A DNA stretch of 64,000 bases from Pseudoalteromonas sp. P1-9. Lineage in GTDB: Bacteria; Pseudomonadota; Gammaproteobacteria; Enterobacterales; Alteromonadaceae. The notes below the pieces were generated by a model. That model was given only the letters and a program-made list of their open reading frames with translations. It did not search any database and was not told where the DNA came from. This document shows positions 38,567 to 48,582 of this stretch, one piece after another. The stretch covers positions 33,185-97,184 of the forward strand of contig NZ_LKBD01000016.1 of the NCBI RefSeq assembly GCF_001399975.1, in the 5' to 3' direction. How positions within the stretch are numbered: position 1 is the stretch's first letter; each line of letters opens with the position of its first letter. The position numbers and the translations under genes are program-made.

Positions 38567-39446
38567 GTTATTTACCGAAGACTCAAACAAGTCGCCATTA
38601 CGCCATTTGTGGCGTAACTTTAAGTCGAACCACCTTGCGTTATTGGGTCTTTGGGTGTTTTTATTTTTAACGGTACTTGCCATGTTTGCGCCGCTTATTG
38701 CACCTTATGGTATCAACGAGCAGCATAATAATTCGCTTATTTTACCGCCGTCTTGGGATGACCAAGGTAGCGTAAACTTTTTGCTTGGAACCGATGGCCT
38801 AGGGCGCGATTTACTTTCACGCTTAATGAACGGTGCCACTATGACCTTTGGTCTTGCCATTATCACGGCATTATTAACAACCCTTTTTGGTGTCATTTTA
38901 GGCATTTTAGCCGCGCTCACTAAAGGCTGGCGTTCTTCGGTTTTAAATCACCTACTTGATGTAACACTGGCGATCCCAAGTTTATTATTGGCAATTATTA
39001 TTGTGGCAATTCTTGGGCCTGGTTTAATGAATACAGTGTGGGCAATTATTCTGTCACTGTTACCACAATACATTCATTCAATCCGAAATATTGTTAGCCA
39101 AGAAATAAGCAAAGACTATGTGATTGCCCACCGCCTTGATGGTGCAAGCAAATGGCGCATTCTATTAAAAGGTATTTTGCCCAATATATACGAACAAATT
39201 GTATTAATTTTTACCATGTCGTTATCGACTGCCATACTGGATATCGCAGCACTAGGCTTTTTGCAATTAGGCGCTCAACCGCCTACTGCAGAATGGGGCG
39301 CAATTTTGGCAGAAAACTTAAGTTTAATTTACCTTGCCCCATGGACAGTAGCCCTGCCCGGCTTCTTGCTATTTATTACTATTTTATCTACTAACCTAGT
39401 TGGTGATGGTTTGCGCCAAGCACTGCAAAAACGTAAGGCCAGCTAA
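38553..39446 (+). CDS. sapC: Peptide ABC transporter permease SapC
   Basis: Second permease of the Sap transporter, forming a heterodimer with SapB. 297 residues; N-terminal helix after a short polar stretch, the LGTDGLGRDLLSRL motif typical of the DppC/OppC group near residue 75, and the EAA-type loop (AHRLDGASKWRILLKGILPN). Immediately followed by sapD without a gap. Confidence 0.95.
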   Translation: MAKFKLFTEDSNKSPLRHLWRNFKSNHLALLGLWVFLFLTVLAMFAPLIAPYGINEQHNNSLILPPSWDDQGSVNFLLGTDGLGRDLLSRLMNGATMTFGLAIITALLTTLFGVILGILAALTKGWRSSVLNHLLDVTLAIPSLLLAIIIVAILGPGLMNTVWAIILSLLPQYIHSIRNIVSQEISKDYVIAHRLDGASKWRILLKGILPNIYEQIVLIFTMSLSTAILDIAALGFLQLGAQPPTAEWGAILAENLSLIYLAPWTVALPGFLLFITILSTNLVGDGLRQALQKRKAS

Positions 39447-40445
39447 ATGCAATTGCTCGATATTCGTAACTTAACGATAGAGTTAGATACCGGTGAAACA
39501 GTGATCCGCGCGGTCGACCGCGTTAGTATTAGCCTAAAAGAAGGTGAAGTGCATGCCCTCGTTGGTGAATCTGGCTCGGGCAAAAGTTTAATCGCAAAGG
39601 CGTTAATGGGTGTGTTAAATGCGCGCTGGCGTATCACTGCCGACCGCATGCATTGGCGTGGCATTGATTTAATGCGATTAAGTGGCGAAAAACGTCGCCA
39701 GTTAATCGGCAATGAAATCGCGATGATCTATCAAGAACCCAGTAGTTGTTTAGATCCCACAGCGAAAATCTACGATCAGCTGATTGAAAGTATTCCGCGC
39801 GATAAAATTAACGGTCACTTTTTTCAAAAGCGCTTATTGTTAAAAAAACGCGCAAAGGCATTACTACACAAAGTAGGCATTAAAGAGCATGAGCACGTAT
39901 TTGACAGCTATCCCCATGAGCTTTCGGAAGGTATTTGTCAAAAAGTGATGATTGCAATGGCGATTGCACGCTCGCCTAAGTTACTGATTGCCGATGAGCC
40001 GACAACAGCGCTTGAAAGTACAACACGCGCACAAATTTTTCGTTTGCTACGCAGTTTAAATCAGCTCAAAAGCATGTCTATTTTAATGATCAGTCATGAA
40101 TTATCAGAGCTAAGTGATTGGACTCATGGCTTACACGTTTTATATTGCGGACAAATGGTAGAGGCTGGACGTACTAAAACGTTATTTACCAAGCCAAAAC
40201 ACCCTTACACGCAAGCGTTACTTAAAAGTCTACCTGAATATAACCAAAGCCTAGCCCATAAAGCACCGTTGTACGCGCTCAAAGGCACAATCCCGACCTT
40301 GCATCACCTTCCTATTGGTTGTCGACTTGGACCACGCTGCCCGCAAGCTCAGCGAGAATGTGTGGCAACACCTCCAGTGTCAGATAGCCATGGTCACACC
40401 TATGCTTGTCACTTTCCGCTTAATCAAGACAAGGAAAAGTGCTAA
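39447..40445 (+). CDS. sapD: Peptide ABC transporter ATPase SapD
   Basis: ATP-binding subunit of the Sap transporter. Walker A GESGSGKS, Walker B LLIADEPTT. The ABC signature is degenerate, LSEGICQ in place of LSGGQ; E. coli SapD has a similar LTEGECQ, so this is a family trait and not decay. The C-terminus has the Opp/Dpp-type cysteine motif (GCRLGPRCPQAQREC) that may bind an iron-sulfur cluster. 332 residues. AGG precedes the ATG, and the stop shares a base with the sapF start. Confidence 0.95.
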   Translation: MQLLDIRNLTIELDTGETVIRAVDRVSISLKEGEVHALVGESGSGKSLIAKALMGVLNARWRITADRMHWRGIDLMRLSGEKRRQLIGNEIAMIYQEPSSCLDPTAKIYDQLIESIPRDKINGHFFQKRLLLKKRAKALLHKVGIKEHEHVFDSYPHELSEGICQKVMIAMAIARSPKLLIADEPTTALESTTRAQIFRLLRSLNQLKSMSILMISHELSELSDWTHGLHVLYCGQMVEAGRTKTLFTKPKHPYTQALLKSLPEYNQSLAHKAPLYALKGTIPTLHHLPIGCRLGPRCPQAQRECVATPPVSDSHGHTYACHFPLNQDKEKC

Positions 40446-41206
40446 TGGAACCAATCCTTAAGGTACAAGCATTGCACAAACACTTTAACGTGCGTGCTGG
40501 GCTTTTTAGAAGTAAGCAGTTTAATGCTGTCTCTGATGTATCGTTTTGTTTGGGAAAAGGTGAAACGCTCGCCATCATTGGTGAAACAGGTTCAGGTAAA
40601 AGTACATTAGGTAAAATTTTAGCCGGCGCTGATACCGCAAGTTCAGGACAAATTCTACTAAATGGCCAAATCATTGAAGATAGCGGAAAACGCGTAGAAA
40701 ACAGTAAAGATATTCGCCTGATTTTCCAAGATCCGATGAAAAGCTTAAACCCAAGCAATACTATTGGCAGTATCTTGGGCGAAATCTTAGTGCTAAATAC
40801 CGACTTAGATAAACAGCAGCGCAGAGAACGCATTAACCAAACGCTGTTGAACGTAGGTTTACTTGCCGAACACCGCAACTACTACGCGCATATGTTCTCA
40901 GGCGGCCAAATCCAGCGCGTCGCGCTTGCTCGGGCAATTATTCTCGATCCTAAAATCTTAGTGTTAGATGAAGCGCTGTCCTCGCTCGACCCTTCCGTAC
41001 GGGCGCAAACAGTAAACCTTTTGTTGCGATTACAACGCGAGACGGGGTTGAGTTATATTCTTATCACTAACCACTTAAGCTTAGTTAAGCATATGAGTGA
41101 TAGCTTATTACTGCTTCACAAAGGCAAGGTGGTTGAGTATGGCGAAACACATCAAGTCTTTGCAAAGCCACAAACTAAGTTGGCTGAGCGCATGCTTGCT
41201 AACTAA
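40445..41206 (+). CDS. sapF: Peptide ABC transporter ATPase SapF
   Basis: Second ATPase of the Sap transporter. Walker A GETGSGKS, a regular signature FSGGQIQR, Walker B ILVLDEALSSLD. 253 residues from the ATG that overlaps the sapD stop (TAATG), with AGGAAAAG upstream. With SapD it makes an asymmetric ATPase pair, only one of which has a canonical signature. Last gene of pspF-sapABCDF. Confidence 0.95.
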   Translation: MEPILKVQALHKHFNVRAGLFRSKQFNAVSDVSFCLGKGETLAIIGETGSGKSTLGKILAGADTASSGQILLNGQIIEDSGKRVENSKDIRLIFQDPMKSLNPSNTIGSILGEILVLNTDLDKQQRRERINQTLLNVGLLAEHRNYYAHMFSGGQIQRVALARAIILDPKILVLDEALSSLDPSVRAQTVNLLLRLQRETGLSYILITNHLSLVKHMSDSLLLLHKGKVVEYGETHQVFAKPQTKLAERMLAN

Positions 41207-41264
41207 GCAAAGTGCATAATGACCAAAACCAACTAACATAACTGTTAAAAGAAGTATTAAAGAC

Positions 41265-41294
41265 ACAAAAAAAGCGCCCTTAGGCGCTTTTTTT
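41265..41294. terminator. Bidirectional terminator between sapF and ppiD
   Basis: Stem AAAGCGCC (41271-41278) with GGCGCTTT (41283-41290), four-base loop, A-run before and T-run after. Confidence 0.9.
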
Positions 41295-41306
41295 AATAGC
41301 GAAACA

Positions 41307-43214
41307 TTATAAATTTGGCTCTTGCGTTTCAACTGCTGCTGTTTTCACTTCAGCATCATCTTTTAACGCTTCGATAAAGCTCTCATAATGTTTATTCATT
41401 TGCTGACGTGCAATGCCATCACGTAGTTGGTCGTTAATTTCTGCCGCTGGTGCGTCATACACTTTATTTAACACAACTAAGCTAACATCACCGTTACCAA
41501 GTGTTACTAGCTCAGCGCTTTGCGCATCACTAGGTGTTGGCATTTTAAATGCAGCTTGAACTACTTCATATGATGGTGCAAATGACTGACGTGTTACCGC
41601 TTCAGTCGCAACTACTTCAGCATTTGCTTGTGTTGCGATTTCGCTAAGTGCAGTACCTGCTTGTAGGCTTGCGAATAACTCTTGTGCTTTAGATTTTGCA
41701 AGTTCGCTCGCTTTTTGGTTCTCAAGTGTTAATTGAATACCCGCGGTTACTTCTTCAAGTGGTTTTACCGCTGCCGCTTTATGTTCTTTTGCACGAATAA
41801 ATACAATGTGTTCATCAGCAATTTCAATCAGCTCAGAGTTAACACCATCTTCTAAAATCTCTACCGAAAATGCTGTGTTTAACACATTAGGGTTGTTAAG
41901 TGGCGCTGGTGCGTTATTACGTGAGAATAACTCAGTGCTCTTAACTTCAACACCTGCAACTTCTGCTGCATCTGCTAAGCTGTCTGCAACTTCAAATGCA
42001 AGATCTGCAACACGTGTTTGTACTTCATAAAATTGATTTAAACGTTTATCAAGTTCTAACTGCGCCTTGATGTCTGCAGATACTTCAGCAAGTTCTTTTA
42101 CTTGCTCTGGCTCGTAATCTGTTAGTTTAATGATGTGGTAACCGAATTCTGTTTTAATGATTTCAGAAATATCGCCTACGCTTTCAAGCGCGAACGCTGC
42201 CGTTTCAAACTCAGGGTCCATCATATCGCGGTCGATCCAATCAAGATCACCACCTAGCTCCGCGCTGACTAAGTCATCTGACTTTTCTTCAGCTAGCTTT
42301 TCAAAATCAGCACCGTTTTGTAACTCAGCTAAAATTTCTTCCGCTTTTGCTTGTGCAGCTGCATCGTCTTCTAAGTTCTCAACAAGAATATGTGCAACAC
42401 GGCGACGCTCAGGCTCCATGTATAGTGCCTTATTTTCTTCGTAATTAGCCGCAACTTCAGCGTCTGTTACCGCCTCTTCAAGTGGTAGCTCTGAACCTTT
42501 TAACTCAATGTACTCTAATGCCACCATTTCAGGTGCCATAAACTGGTTTTGATTAAGCTGATAGTATTCTTTAATTTCGTCTTCTGAAACCGTTACGTCT
42601 GCTTTGAAGTTTGCCGCGCTTAACGTCACAGTTTCAATATCACGTAATTGGTTCTGCAGTTTTACTGCACTCGCAAGCTCGTTATCTAACGTGAAGTCAG
42701 TTGCAATTAACGCTGTCGCTAATTGGTTTAGCGTCATTTCTTTACGTAAGTAATCGCGGAAACCATCAGGCTGATAGTTCATTTGGCGAATTACTTGAAG
42801 GTAACGATCATTATTAAACTGACCAGCAACTTGAAATGCAGGAATATTGCGGATTTCTTTTTTGATTGCTTCGTCGCTTACACGCAGGCCTAGTTCTTGT
42901 GCAAGTTGCATTTGTAGTTCTTGTTGCACTAGACGTTGCATTACGTTTTCACGCATACGTGCAACATATGCAGGGTCTGACGCGATTTGTGAAAAATATT
43001 CACCAAATTGCTGCTCTAGACGACTGCGTTCATTCTCGTAAGCACGAGCGAAGCTCATCTGGCTAATTTCCTTGCCATTGACAGTTGCAACAGGCGTTTC
43101 CGTAGGTTGACCTAAATAACTACCAATACCGGCAAGAGCAAATGATATAATCACTAAGGTTAAAATGACTTTTGCCGTAGCACCTTGTGAGCCTTCTCTA
43201 ATTCTCTCTAGCAT
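41307..43214 (-). CDS. ppiD: Periplasmic folding chaperone PpiD (parvulin-like)
   Basis: Membrane-anchored periplasmic chaperone near the Sec translocon that helps newly exported proteins fold. One N-terminal membrane helix (about 16-34), a SurA_N-type chaperone region, one parvulin domain (about 265-365, RRVAHILVENLEDDA to FGYHIIKLTDYEP) and a further chaperone region. 635 residues, near the E. coli length. It follows hupB and lon, the conserved lon-hupB-ppiD order. Confidence 0.95.
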   Translation of the reverse strand: MLERIREGSQGATAKVILTLVIISFALAGIGSYLGQPTETPVATVNGKEISQMSFARAYENERSRLEQQFGEYFSQIASDPAYVARMRENVMQRLVQQELQMQLAQELGLRVSDEAIKKEIRNIPAFQVAGQFNNDRYLQVIRQMNYQPDGFRDYLRKEMTLNQLATALIATDFTLDNELASAVKLQNQLRDIETVTLSAANFKADVTVSEDEIKEYYQLNQNQFMAPEMVALEYIELKGSELPLEEAVTDAEVAANYEENKALYMEPERRRVAHILVENLEDDAAAQAKAEEILAELQNGADFEKLAEEKSDDLVSAELGGDLDWIDRDMMDPEFETAAFALESVGDISEIIKTEFGYHIIKLTDYEPEQVKELAEVSADIKAQLELDKRLNQFYEVQTRVADLAFEVADSLADAAEVAGVEVKSTELFSRNNAPAPLNNPNVLNTAFSVEILEDGVNSELIEIADEHIVFIRAKEHKAAAVKPLEEVTAGIQLTLENQKASELAKSKAQELFASLQAGTALSEIATQANAEVVATEAVTRQSFAPSYEVVQAAFKMPTPSDAQSAELVTLGNGDVSLVVLNKVYDAPAAEINDQLRDGIARQQMNKHYESFIEALKDDAEVKTAAVETQEPNL

Positions 43215-43277
43215 TGTTTTTCTCTTTTATTCTGTTTCAGTGTCAATTTCAGACTGAAATTACAGCACGCTATATAT

Positions 43278-43312
43278 GTAAAAAGCGCATCTTAGCAGAT
43301 GCGCCTTTTTAC
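43278..43312 (-). terminator. Terminator between hupB and ppiD
   Basis: Stem GCGCATC (43285-43291) with GATGCGC (43298-43304), loop TTAGCA, flanked by A- and T-runs. It ends the hupB transcript. Confidence 0.85.
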
Positions 43313-43378
43313 TTGAAGATTAAAATTGCTGTTTCAAAGGTTATTTTGAAATTGGCAAGTTTAGCCTTCTACAGTCAA

Positions 43379-43651
43379 TTAGTTTACTGCGTCTTTTAGC
43401 GCTTTACCCGCTTTAAAAGATGGAATATTTGCTGCAGCAATCTCAATTGATTCACCAGTTTGTGGGTTACGGCCTGTACGAGCAGCACGCTCACGTACTG
43501 AGAAAGTACCAAAACCTACTAATGCAACAGAGTCACCGTCTTTTAGTGCACCTGTTACTGATTCGATAAATGAATCTAACGCACGGCCTGCCGCTGCTTT
43601 AGAAATATCTGCATCTGTTGCGATTTGATCAACTAGTTGAGACTTATTCAC
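43379..43651 (-). CDS. hupB: DNA-binding protein HU-beta
   Basis: Small nucleoid protein that bends DNA without sequence preference. 90 residues; the HU core and the DNA-binding arm signature [21 protein letters not shown] are intact. The start is GTG at 43649-43651: HU proteins begin MNKSQL, and AAGGGG sits about nine bases upstream. An ATG six codons earlier would add MEGDDI, unlike the family, and overlaps that ribosome binding site. Between lon and ppiD. Confidence 0.95.
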   Translation of the reverse strand: MNKSQLVDQIATDADISKAAAGRALDSFIESVTGALKDGDSVALVGFGTFSVRERAARTGRNPQTGESIEIAAANIPSFKAGKALKDAVN

Positions 43652-43855
43652 TATATCATCCCCTTCCATTGTTATTATTTAATCGTGGTATAAGACCACA
43701 CAAAGGCTAAGTTAATGCACCAAAATAATGCGTTAAATTAACAATAAAAATTCGCGCTAATCACCGTATTTAAAGGGCTAGCAAAATTACAGTGCCTAAA
43801 TTAGCACAGACATTTTATTTGAAAAGCCCTTTTCGACGGTTTTTGATGAATTTTT

Positions 43856-46213
43856 TTAATTTTTTGCCGTTTCGATTGAAAAACTAGCAATTGGCTCAGC
43901 TAAAGCGAGTTCAAGTACCTCTTCAATTCGCTTAACAGGGTGGATAGAAAGCCCTTCCATTACGTTTTCTGGGATCTCTTTTAAGTCACGCTCATTCTCT
44001 TTTGGAATAATCACGGTCTTAATGCCACCACGGTGTGCCGCTAACAGTTTTTCTTTTAAGCCGCCAATTGGCAATACTTCACCGCGTAAAGTGATTTCAC
44101 CTGTCATCGCCACTTCTGAGCGCACTGGATTGCCCATTAAGCTCGATACAAGTCCTGTCACCATTGCAATACCCGCACTTGGGCCATCTTTTGGTGTCGC
44201 ACCTTCTGGTACATGAACGTGAATATCGCGTTTTTCGTAGAAATCTTCATTAATGCGCAGCGCTTCAGCACGACTACGTACGACTGTCATTGCCGCTTGA
44301 ATCGACTCTTGCATTACATCGCCAAGTGAACCTGTGTAGTTAAGCTTACCTTTGCCCGCCATTGAAGCACATTCGATAGTCAGCAAGTCACCGCCTACTT
44401 CAGTCCATGCAAGACCGGTTACCTGGCCTACTTTGTTGCTATCTTCCGCTTTGCCGTAATCATGGCGCTTAACACCTAAGTAGTCTTCTAGGTTGTCTTC
44501 GTTAATGACAACTTGTTTCAGCGACTTATCTAGTAAAATATTTTTAACTGCTTTACGACATAACTTTGAAATTTCGCGCTCTAAGCTACGCACACCTGCT
44601 TCACGGGTGTAGTAACGTATAATGCCAATAATTGCACTGTCTTCAATTGAAATTTCAGATTCTTTTAATCCATTGCGTTTAATTTGCTTTGGAATTAAGT
44701 GACGAATCGAGATATTCAGCTTTTCATCTTCGGTGTAACCAGAAAGACGAATAACTTCCATACGATCCAGTAACGGACCTGGAATATTGAAGCTGTTTGA
44801 TGTTGCCACAAACATTACATCACTTAAGTCGTAATCCACTTCTAAGTAGTGGTCGTTAAAGCTTGTATTTTGTTCAGGATCAAGTACTTCTAATAATGCA
44901 GATGACGGATCACCACGCATATCAGACGACATTTTATCGATTTCATCTAATAAGAATAACGGGTTTTTAACGCCTACTTTCGACATATTCTGTACGATTT
45001 TACCCGGCATCGAGCCGATGTAAGTACGACGGTGACCGCGAATTTCAGCTTCATCACGCACACCACCGAGCGCCATACGCACATACTTACGGCCTGTTGA
45101 GCGAGCAATTGATTGGCCTAGTGACGTTTTACCAACACCAGGAGGACCCACTAAACACAAAATTGGGCCTTTTAGCTTATTGGTACGGTGTTGTACTGCT
45201 AGATACTCAATAATGCGTTCTTTAACTTTATCAAGACCATAGTGATCGGCATCTAAAATCTCCTCTGCTTTCGCGAGGTCTTTTTTAACCTTAGAGCGTT
45301 TTTTCCAAGGTACACCTATCATTGTATCAATGTAAGTACGTACCACGGTCGCCTCAGCAGACATTGGTGACATCATCTTCAGCTTGTTTAGCTCAGACTT
45401 GGTCTTCTCTTCTGCTTCTGCCGGCATTGCCGCTTCTTCAATTTTTTTGGTTAAGCCTTCAAACTCATCAGGTACATCATCCATGTCACCTAATTCTTTT
45501 TGAATCGCTTTCATCTGCTCATTGAGGTAATACTCACGCTGGCTTTTTTCCATTTGCTTTTTAACGCGTGAGCGAATCTTCTTCTCAACTTGCAATAAGT
45601 CGATTTCGCCTTCCATCAGCGCCATTAAAAACTCTAAACGCTCTTTAACATCAGCGTATTCGAGCGCTTTTTGCTTTTCAGACACTTTTAGTGGCATATG
45701 TGCAGCCATGGTATCAGCTAGGCGCGCTGTTTCTTCAATACCTTGCACTGAGCTCAATACTTCTGGTGCAATCTTTTTGTTTAGCTTAACGTAGCCTTCA
45801 AACTGGCTTACAGCGCTGCGCATAAATACATCTTGCTCAGCTTCTGGGATTTCGGTTGATTCTAAAAACTCGGCAGTCGCAACAAAAAACTCATCAGTGC
45901 TTACAAATTCTTTTACTGCAGCACGTTGCGTACCTTCAACAAGTACCTTAACAGTACCATCTGGCAGTTTTAATAACTGTAAAATAGTGGCAACTGTGCC
46001 TACTTCATAAATATCTGACGCTTCTGGCTCATCGATATTTGAGTCTTTTTGTGCAACAAGCAACACTTGCTTATCATTATCCATTGCGGCTTCTAAGCAT
46101 TTTATTGACTTTTCACGGCCAACAAAGAGCGGAATAACCATGTGTGGATACACAACTACATCGCGTAGTGCGAGAACTGGAATTTCAATCGTATCGGTAC
46201 GTTCAAGGGTCAT
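43856..46213 (-). CDS. lon: ATP-dependent protease Lon
   Basis: Cytoplasmic AAA+ serine protease that degrades misfolded and regulatory proteins. 785 residues: N-terminal substrate-binding LON domain and coiled coil (to about 310), AAA+ module with Walker [10 protein letters not shown] and Walker [11 protein letters not shown], and the C-terminal protease with the Ser-Lys dyad in [12 protein letters not shown] and [17 protein letters not shown]. The ATG has AAGGAAC upstream. A heat-shock-type promoter lies about 90 bases before it and a terminator cuts it off from clpX. Confidence 0.98.
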   Translation of the reverse strand: MTLERTDTIEIPVLALRDVVVYPHMVIPLFVGREKSIKCLEAAMDNDKQVLLVAQKDSNIDEPEASDIYEVGTVATILQLLKLPDGTVKVLVEGTQRAAVKEFVSTDEFFVATAEFLESTEIPEAEQDVFMRSAVSQFEGYVKLNKKIAPEVLSSVQGIEETARLADTMAAHMPLKVSEKQKALEYADVKERLEFLMALMEGEIDLLQVEKKIRSRVKKQMEKSQREYYLNEQMKAIQKELGDMDDVPDEFEGLTKKIEEAAMPAEAEEKTKSELNKLKMMSPMSAEATVVRTYIDTMIGVPWKKRSKVKKDLAKAEEILDADHYGLDKVKERIIEYLAVQHRTNKLKGPILCLVGPPGVGKTSLGQSIARSTGRKYVRMALGGVRDEAEIRGHRRTYIGSMPGKIVQNMSKVGVKNPLFLLDEIDKMSSDMRGDPSSALLEVLDPEQNTSFNDHYLEVDYDLSDVMFVATSNSFNIPGPLLDRMEVIRLSGYTEDEKLNISIRHLIPKQIKRNGLKESEISIEDSAIIGIIRYYTREAGVRSLEREISKLCRKAVKNILLDKSLKQVVINEDNLEDYLGVKRHDYGKAEDSNKVGQVTGLAWTEVGGDLLTIECASMAGKGKLNYTGSLGDVMQESIQAAMTVVRSRAEALRINEDFYEKRDIHVHVPEGATPKDGPSAGIAMVTGLVSSLMGNPVRSEVAMTGEITLRGEVLPIGGLKEKLLAAHRGGIKTVIIPKENERDLKEIPENVMEGLSIHPVKRIEEVLELALAEPIASFSIETAKN

Positions 46214-46303
46214 ACTTGTTCCTTGCGTAAAACTGGTAACTTTAGCTTTTTTAAACTGTATTCAGTTTAGTCAGCAAATTATAAATTTTTAGATTATTTG
46301 TGA

Positions 46304-46331
46304 ATATGGGGATAGTTAATCAAGAGATCAA
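46304..46331 (-). promoter_or_regulatory. Sigma32 (heat-shock) promoter of lon
   Basis: On the minus strand TTGATC (46326-46331), 14-base spacer, CCCCATAT (46304-46311). The -10 is a full match to the sigma32 consensus CCCCATNT; the -35 keeps TTGA. lon is a classic sigma32 gene in other gammaproteobacteria. Confidence 0.7.
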
Positions 46332-46340
46332 TGCTTTTAT

Positions 46341-46368
46341 AAAAAAAGGAGCCATTTGGCCCCTTTTT
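46341..46368 (-). terminator. Terminator between clpX and lon
   Basis: Stem AAAAGG-GCC with GGC-CCTTTT (one A/C mismatch), loop ATTT, followed on the minus strand by a run of seven T. It ends the tig-clpP-clpX transcript. Confidence 0.82.
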
Positions 46369-46386
46369 CGTTCAATAATCAAACAA

Positions 46387-47670
46387 CTATTCTGATACTG
46401 CTTTATCAGGCGTTGCATTCTCGTAAATCAGAATTGGGTCTGACTCACCTTTGATTACTGTTTCATCGATTACGACTTTCGATACTTCATCCATTGATGG
46501 TAACTCGTACATAGTATCAAGCAGTACACCTTCAACAATTGAACGTAGGCCACGTGCACCTGTTTTGCGCTCCATTGCTTTATGCGCAATCGCTTTAAGT
46601 GCGTCTTCGCGGAATTCTAGCTCAACGTTTTCCATTTCAAACAATGAACCATATTGCTTGGTTAATGCGTTTTTCGGCTCACTTAAGATTTGCACAAGTG
46701 CAGCCTCGTCAAGTTCACCTAGTGTTGCAACAACCGGTAGACGACCAATAAACTCAGGAATAAGACCATATTTAACCAAGTCTTCCGGTTCAACATCTTG
46801 GAACGCTTCCGTAAGTGAACGTTTTGAATCGCTTGATTTTACATCGACACCAAAGCCAATACCGGTATTTTTGCTACCACGCGCTTCAATCACTTTATCT
46901 AGGCCTGCAAATGCACCGCCACAGATAAATAAGATTTTAGATGTATCTACTTGCAGAAACTCTTGCTGTGGATGCTTACGGCCACCTTGTGGTGGAACTG
47001 ACGCTACCGTACCTTCAATTAGCTTAAGTAATGCTTGCTGCACACCTTCACCCGATACATCACGAGTAATCGATGGGTTGTCTGCTTTACGTGAAATTTT
47101 GTCAATTTCATCAATATAAACAATACCACGCTGCGCTTTTTCAACATCGTAATCACATTTCTGTAGCAGCTTTTGAATGATGTTTTCTACATCTTCACCC
47201 ACGTAACCTGCTTCAGTTAACGTGGTTGCATCTGCCATCGTAAATGGTACATCAAGTAGCTTAGCCATGGTTTCAGCAAGTAATGTTTTACCACTACCTG
47301 TTGGACCGATAAGCAAAATATTACTTTTACCTAGCTCTACAGGGTTTTTGCCAGTTAAATGACGTAAACGTTTGTAGTGATTGTATACTGCAACCGAAAG
47401 TACTTTCTTCGCATGCTCTTGACCAATTACATAGTCATCTAAGTTACTACGAATTTCTTTTGGTGTTGGTAAGCGATCTTGGCTAGCTTGTGCTGGCGCA
47501 ATATCTTTTACTTCTTCACGAATAATGTCATTACACAGTTCAACACACTCATCACAGATATACACAGATGGTCCTGCGATAAGTTTACGAACTTCGTGCT
47601 GGCTTTTACCGCAAAATGAGCAGTAGAGTAATTTTCCGCTCTTATCGCCGTCACTCCGATTTTCAGACAT
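46387..47670 (-). CDS. clpX: ClpXP ATPase subunit ClpX
   Basis: AAA+ unfoldase that feeds substrates to ClpP. The N-terminal zinc domain has four cysteines (CSFCGKSQ and CDEC), then Walker A GPTGSGKT, pore loop GYVGED, Walker [10 protein letters not shown], and the IGF loop that docks on ClpP (NTGIGFG). 427 residues. It follows clpP by 110 bases; that gap holds a 10-base-stem AU-rich hairpin (47698-47722), which may set the ClpP to ClpX ratio. Confidence 0.98.
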   Translation of the reverse strand: MSENRSDGDKSGKLLYCSFCGKSQHEVRKLIAGPSVYICDECVELCNDIIREEVKDIAPAQASQDRLPTPKEIRSNLDDYVIGQEHAKKVLSVAVYNHYKRLRHLTGKNPVELGKSNILLIGPTGSGKTLLAETMAKLLDVPFTMADATTLTEAGYVGEDVENIIQKLLQKCDYDVEKAQRGIVYIDEIDKISRKADNPSITRDVSGEGVQQALLKLIEGTVASVPPQGGRKHPQQEFLQVDTSKILFICGGAFAGLDKVIEARGSKNTGIGFGVDVKSSDSKRSLTEAFQDVEPEDLVKYGLIPEFIGRLPVVATLGELDEAALVQILSEPKNALTKQYGSLFEMENVELEFREDALKAIAHKAMERKTGARGLRSIVEGVLLDTMYELPSMDEVSKVVIDETVIKGESDPILIYENATPDKAVSE

Positions 47671-47697
47671 TAAGCTACCTCTTAATATTCTTCCCGA

Positions 47698-47722
47698 CCT
47701 TTTATTTTACCTAAATAAAAGG
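47698..47722 (-). other. AU-rich hairpin in the clpP-clpX gap
   Basis: Perfect 10-base inverted repeat CCTTTTATTT / AAATAAAAGG with a five-base loop, without a following T-run. More likely an mRNA processing or attenuation element than a full terminator. Confidence 0.5.
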
Positions 47723-47780
47723 CGTTTGTTTACAACGAGCTGCTTTACCATTATGGCAAAGGTTTATTAGCAACGCTAAA

Positions 47781-48392
47781 TTAATCTCGCTGTGAAAGTA
47801 TGCCGTCAACTAAGCCGTAGTCAACTGCTTGCTGAGCACTCATAAAGTTGTCACGATCTGTATCATTCGATACAACTTCTAACGGCTGTCCAGTGTGCTC
47901 GGCCATTAATCTATTTAGTTTATCTTTGATTGATAAAATTTCTTTAGCATGAATTTCAAAATCAGATGCCTGACCTTGGAAGCCACCCAGTGGTTGGTGA
48001 ATCATCACACGAGAATTTGGTAAACAGAAACGTTTGCCTTTAGTACCACCTGATAACAAAAATGCGCCCATGCTTGCCGCTTGACCCATACATACCGTAC
48101 TGATATTTGGCTTGATAAACTTCATGGTATCGTAAATTGCCATACCCGCAGTAACCGAGCCACCTGGCGAGTTAATATAAATAAAAATGTCTTTTTCAGG
48201 GTTTTCTGATTCTAAAAACAATAATTGAGCCACAATTAAGTTAGCCATATTGTCTTCAACTTGACCTGTTAGAAAGATAACACGTTCTTTTAATAATCGC
48301 GAATAGATGTCGTATGAGCGCTCACCTTTAGCAGTTTGCTCAACTACCATAGGCACTAATGCATTTAAAGGATCGACTGGGTTATTTAACAT
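47781..48392 (-). CDS. clpP: ATP-dependent Clp protease proteolytic subunit
   Basis: Tetradecameric serine protease that works with ClpX (and ClpA). Catalytic triad S107 in [11 protein letters not shown]132 in MIHQPLGG, D181 in DTDRDNF. 203 residues with a short N-terminal propeptide-like stretch. The ATG has AAGGAAAG upstream. It lies between tig and clpX, the conserved order; I see no heat-shock promoter as clear as that of lon before it. Confidence 0.98.
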   Translation of the reverse strand: MLNNPVDPLNALVPMVVEQTAKGERSYDIYSRLLKERVIFLTGQVEDNMANLIVAQLLFLESENPEKDIFIYINSPGGSVTAGMAIYDTMKFIKPNISTVCMGQAASMGAFLLSGGTKGKRFCLPNSRVMIHQPLGGFQGQASDFEIHAKEILSIKDKLNRLMAEHTGQPLEVVSNDTDRDNFMSAQQAVDYGLVDGILSQRD

Positions 48393-48504
48393 TATTAATA
48401 CTTTCCTTTTGTGCTAACAAAGTCCAAACGTAATTTTGTTAACATATGACGCTGAAACTATGCGGAATTAATATTCCAACTGATTATCAGATTACCGGCA
48501 ATAA

Positions 48505-48556
48505 AAATGGCCCGGTACAAACTGCAAATTTTGCAGAGATACACGAGCCATTTAAT
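48505..48556 (-). terminator. Probable terminator after tig
   Basis: Outer stem AAATGGC (48505-48511) with GCCATTT (48547-48553), enclosing an inner hairpin CTGCAA / TTGCAG, and TTTTT on the minus-strand exit side. The long arms make it weaker than the others. Confidence 0.55.
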
Positions 48557-48582
48557 CGTTAGCTAACGTTTAAGTCAATGAC

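Noticed and set aside
39904..39990. SapD as a decayed ATPase because of its LSEGICQ signature
   Set aside because: As I recall it, E. coli SapD has an equally degenerate signature (LTEGECQ), so this is a conserved trait.
46451..47119. A 222-codon open frame antisense to clpX
   Set aside because: Its translation is serine-rich low-complexity sequence mirroring the clpX codons; no ribosome binding site, and clpX itself is an intact conserved gene.
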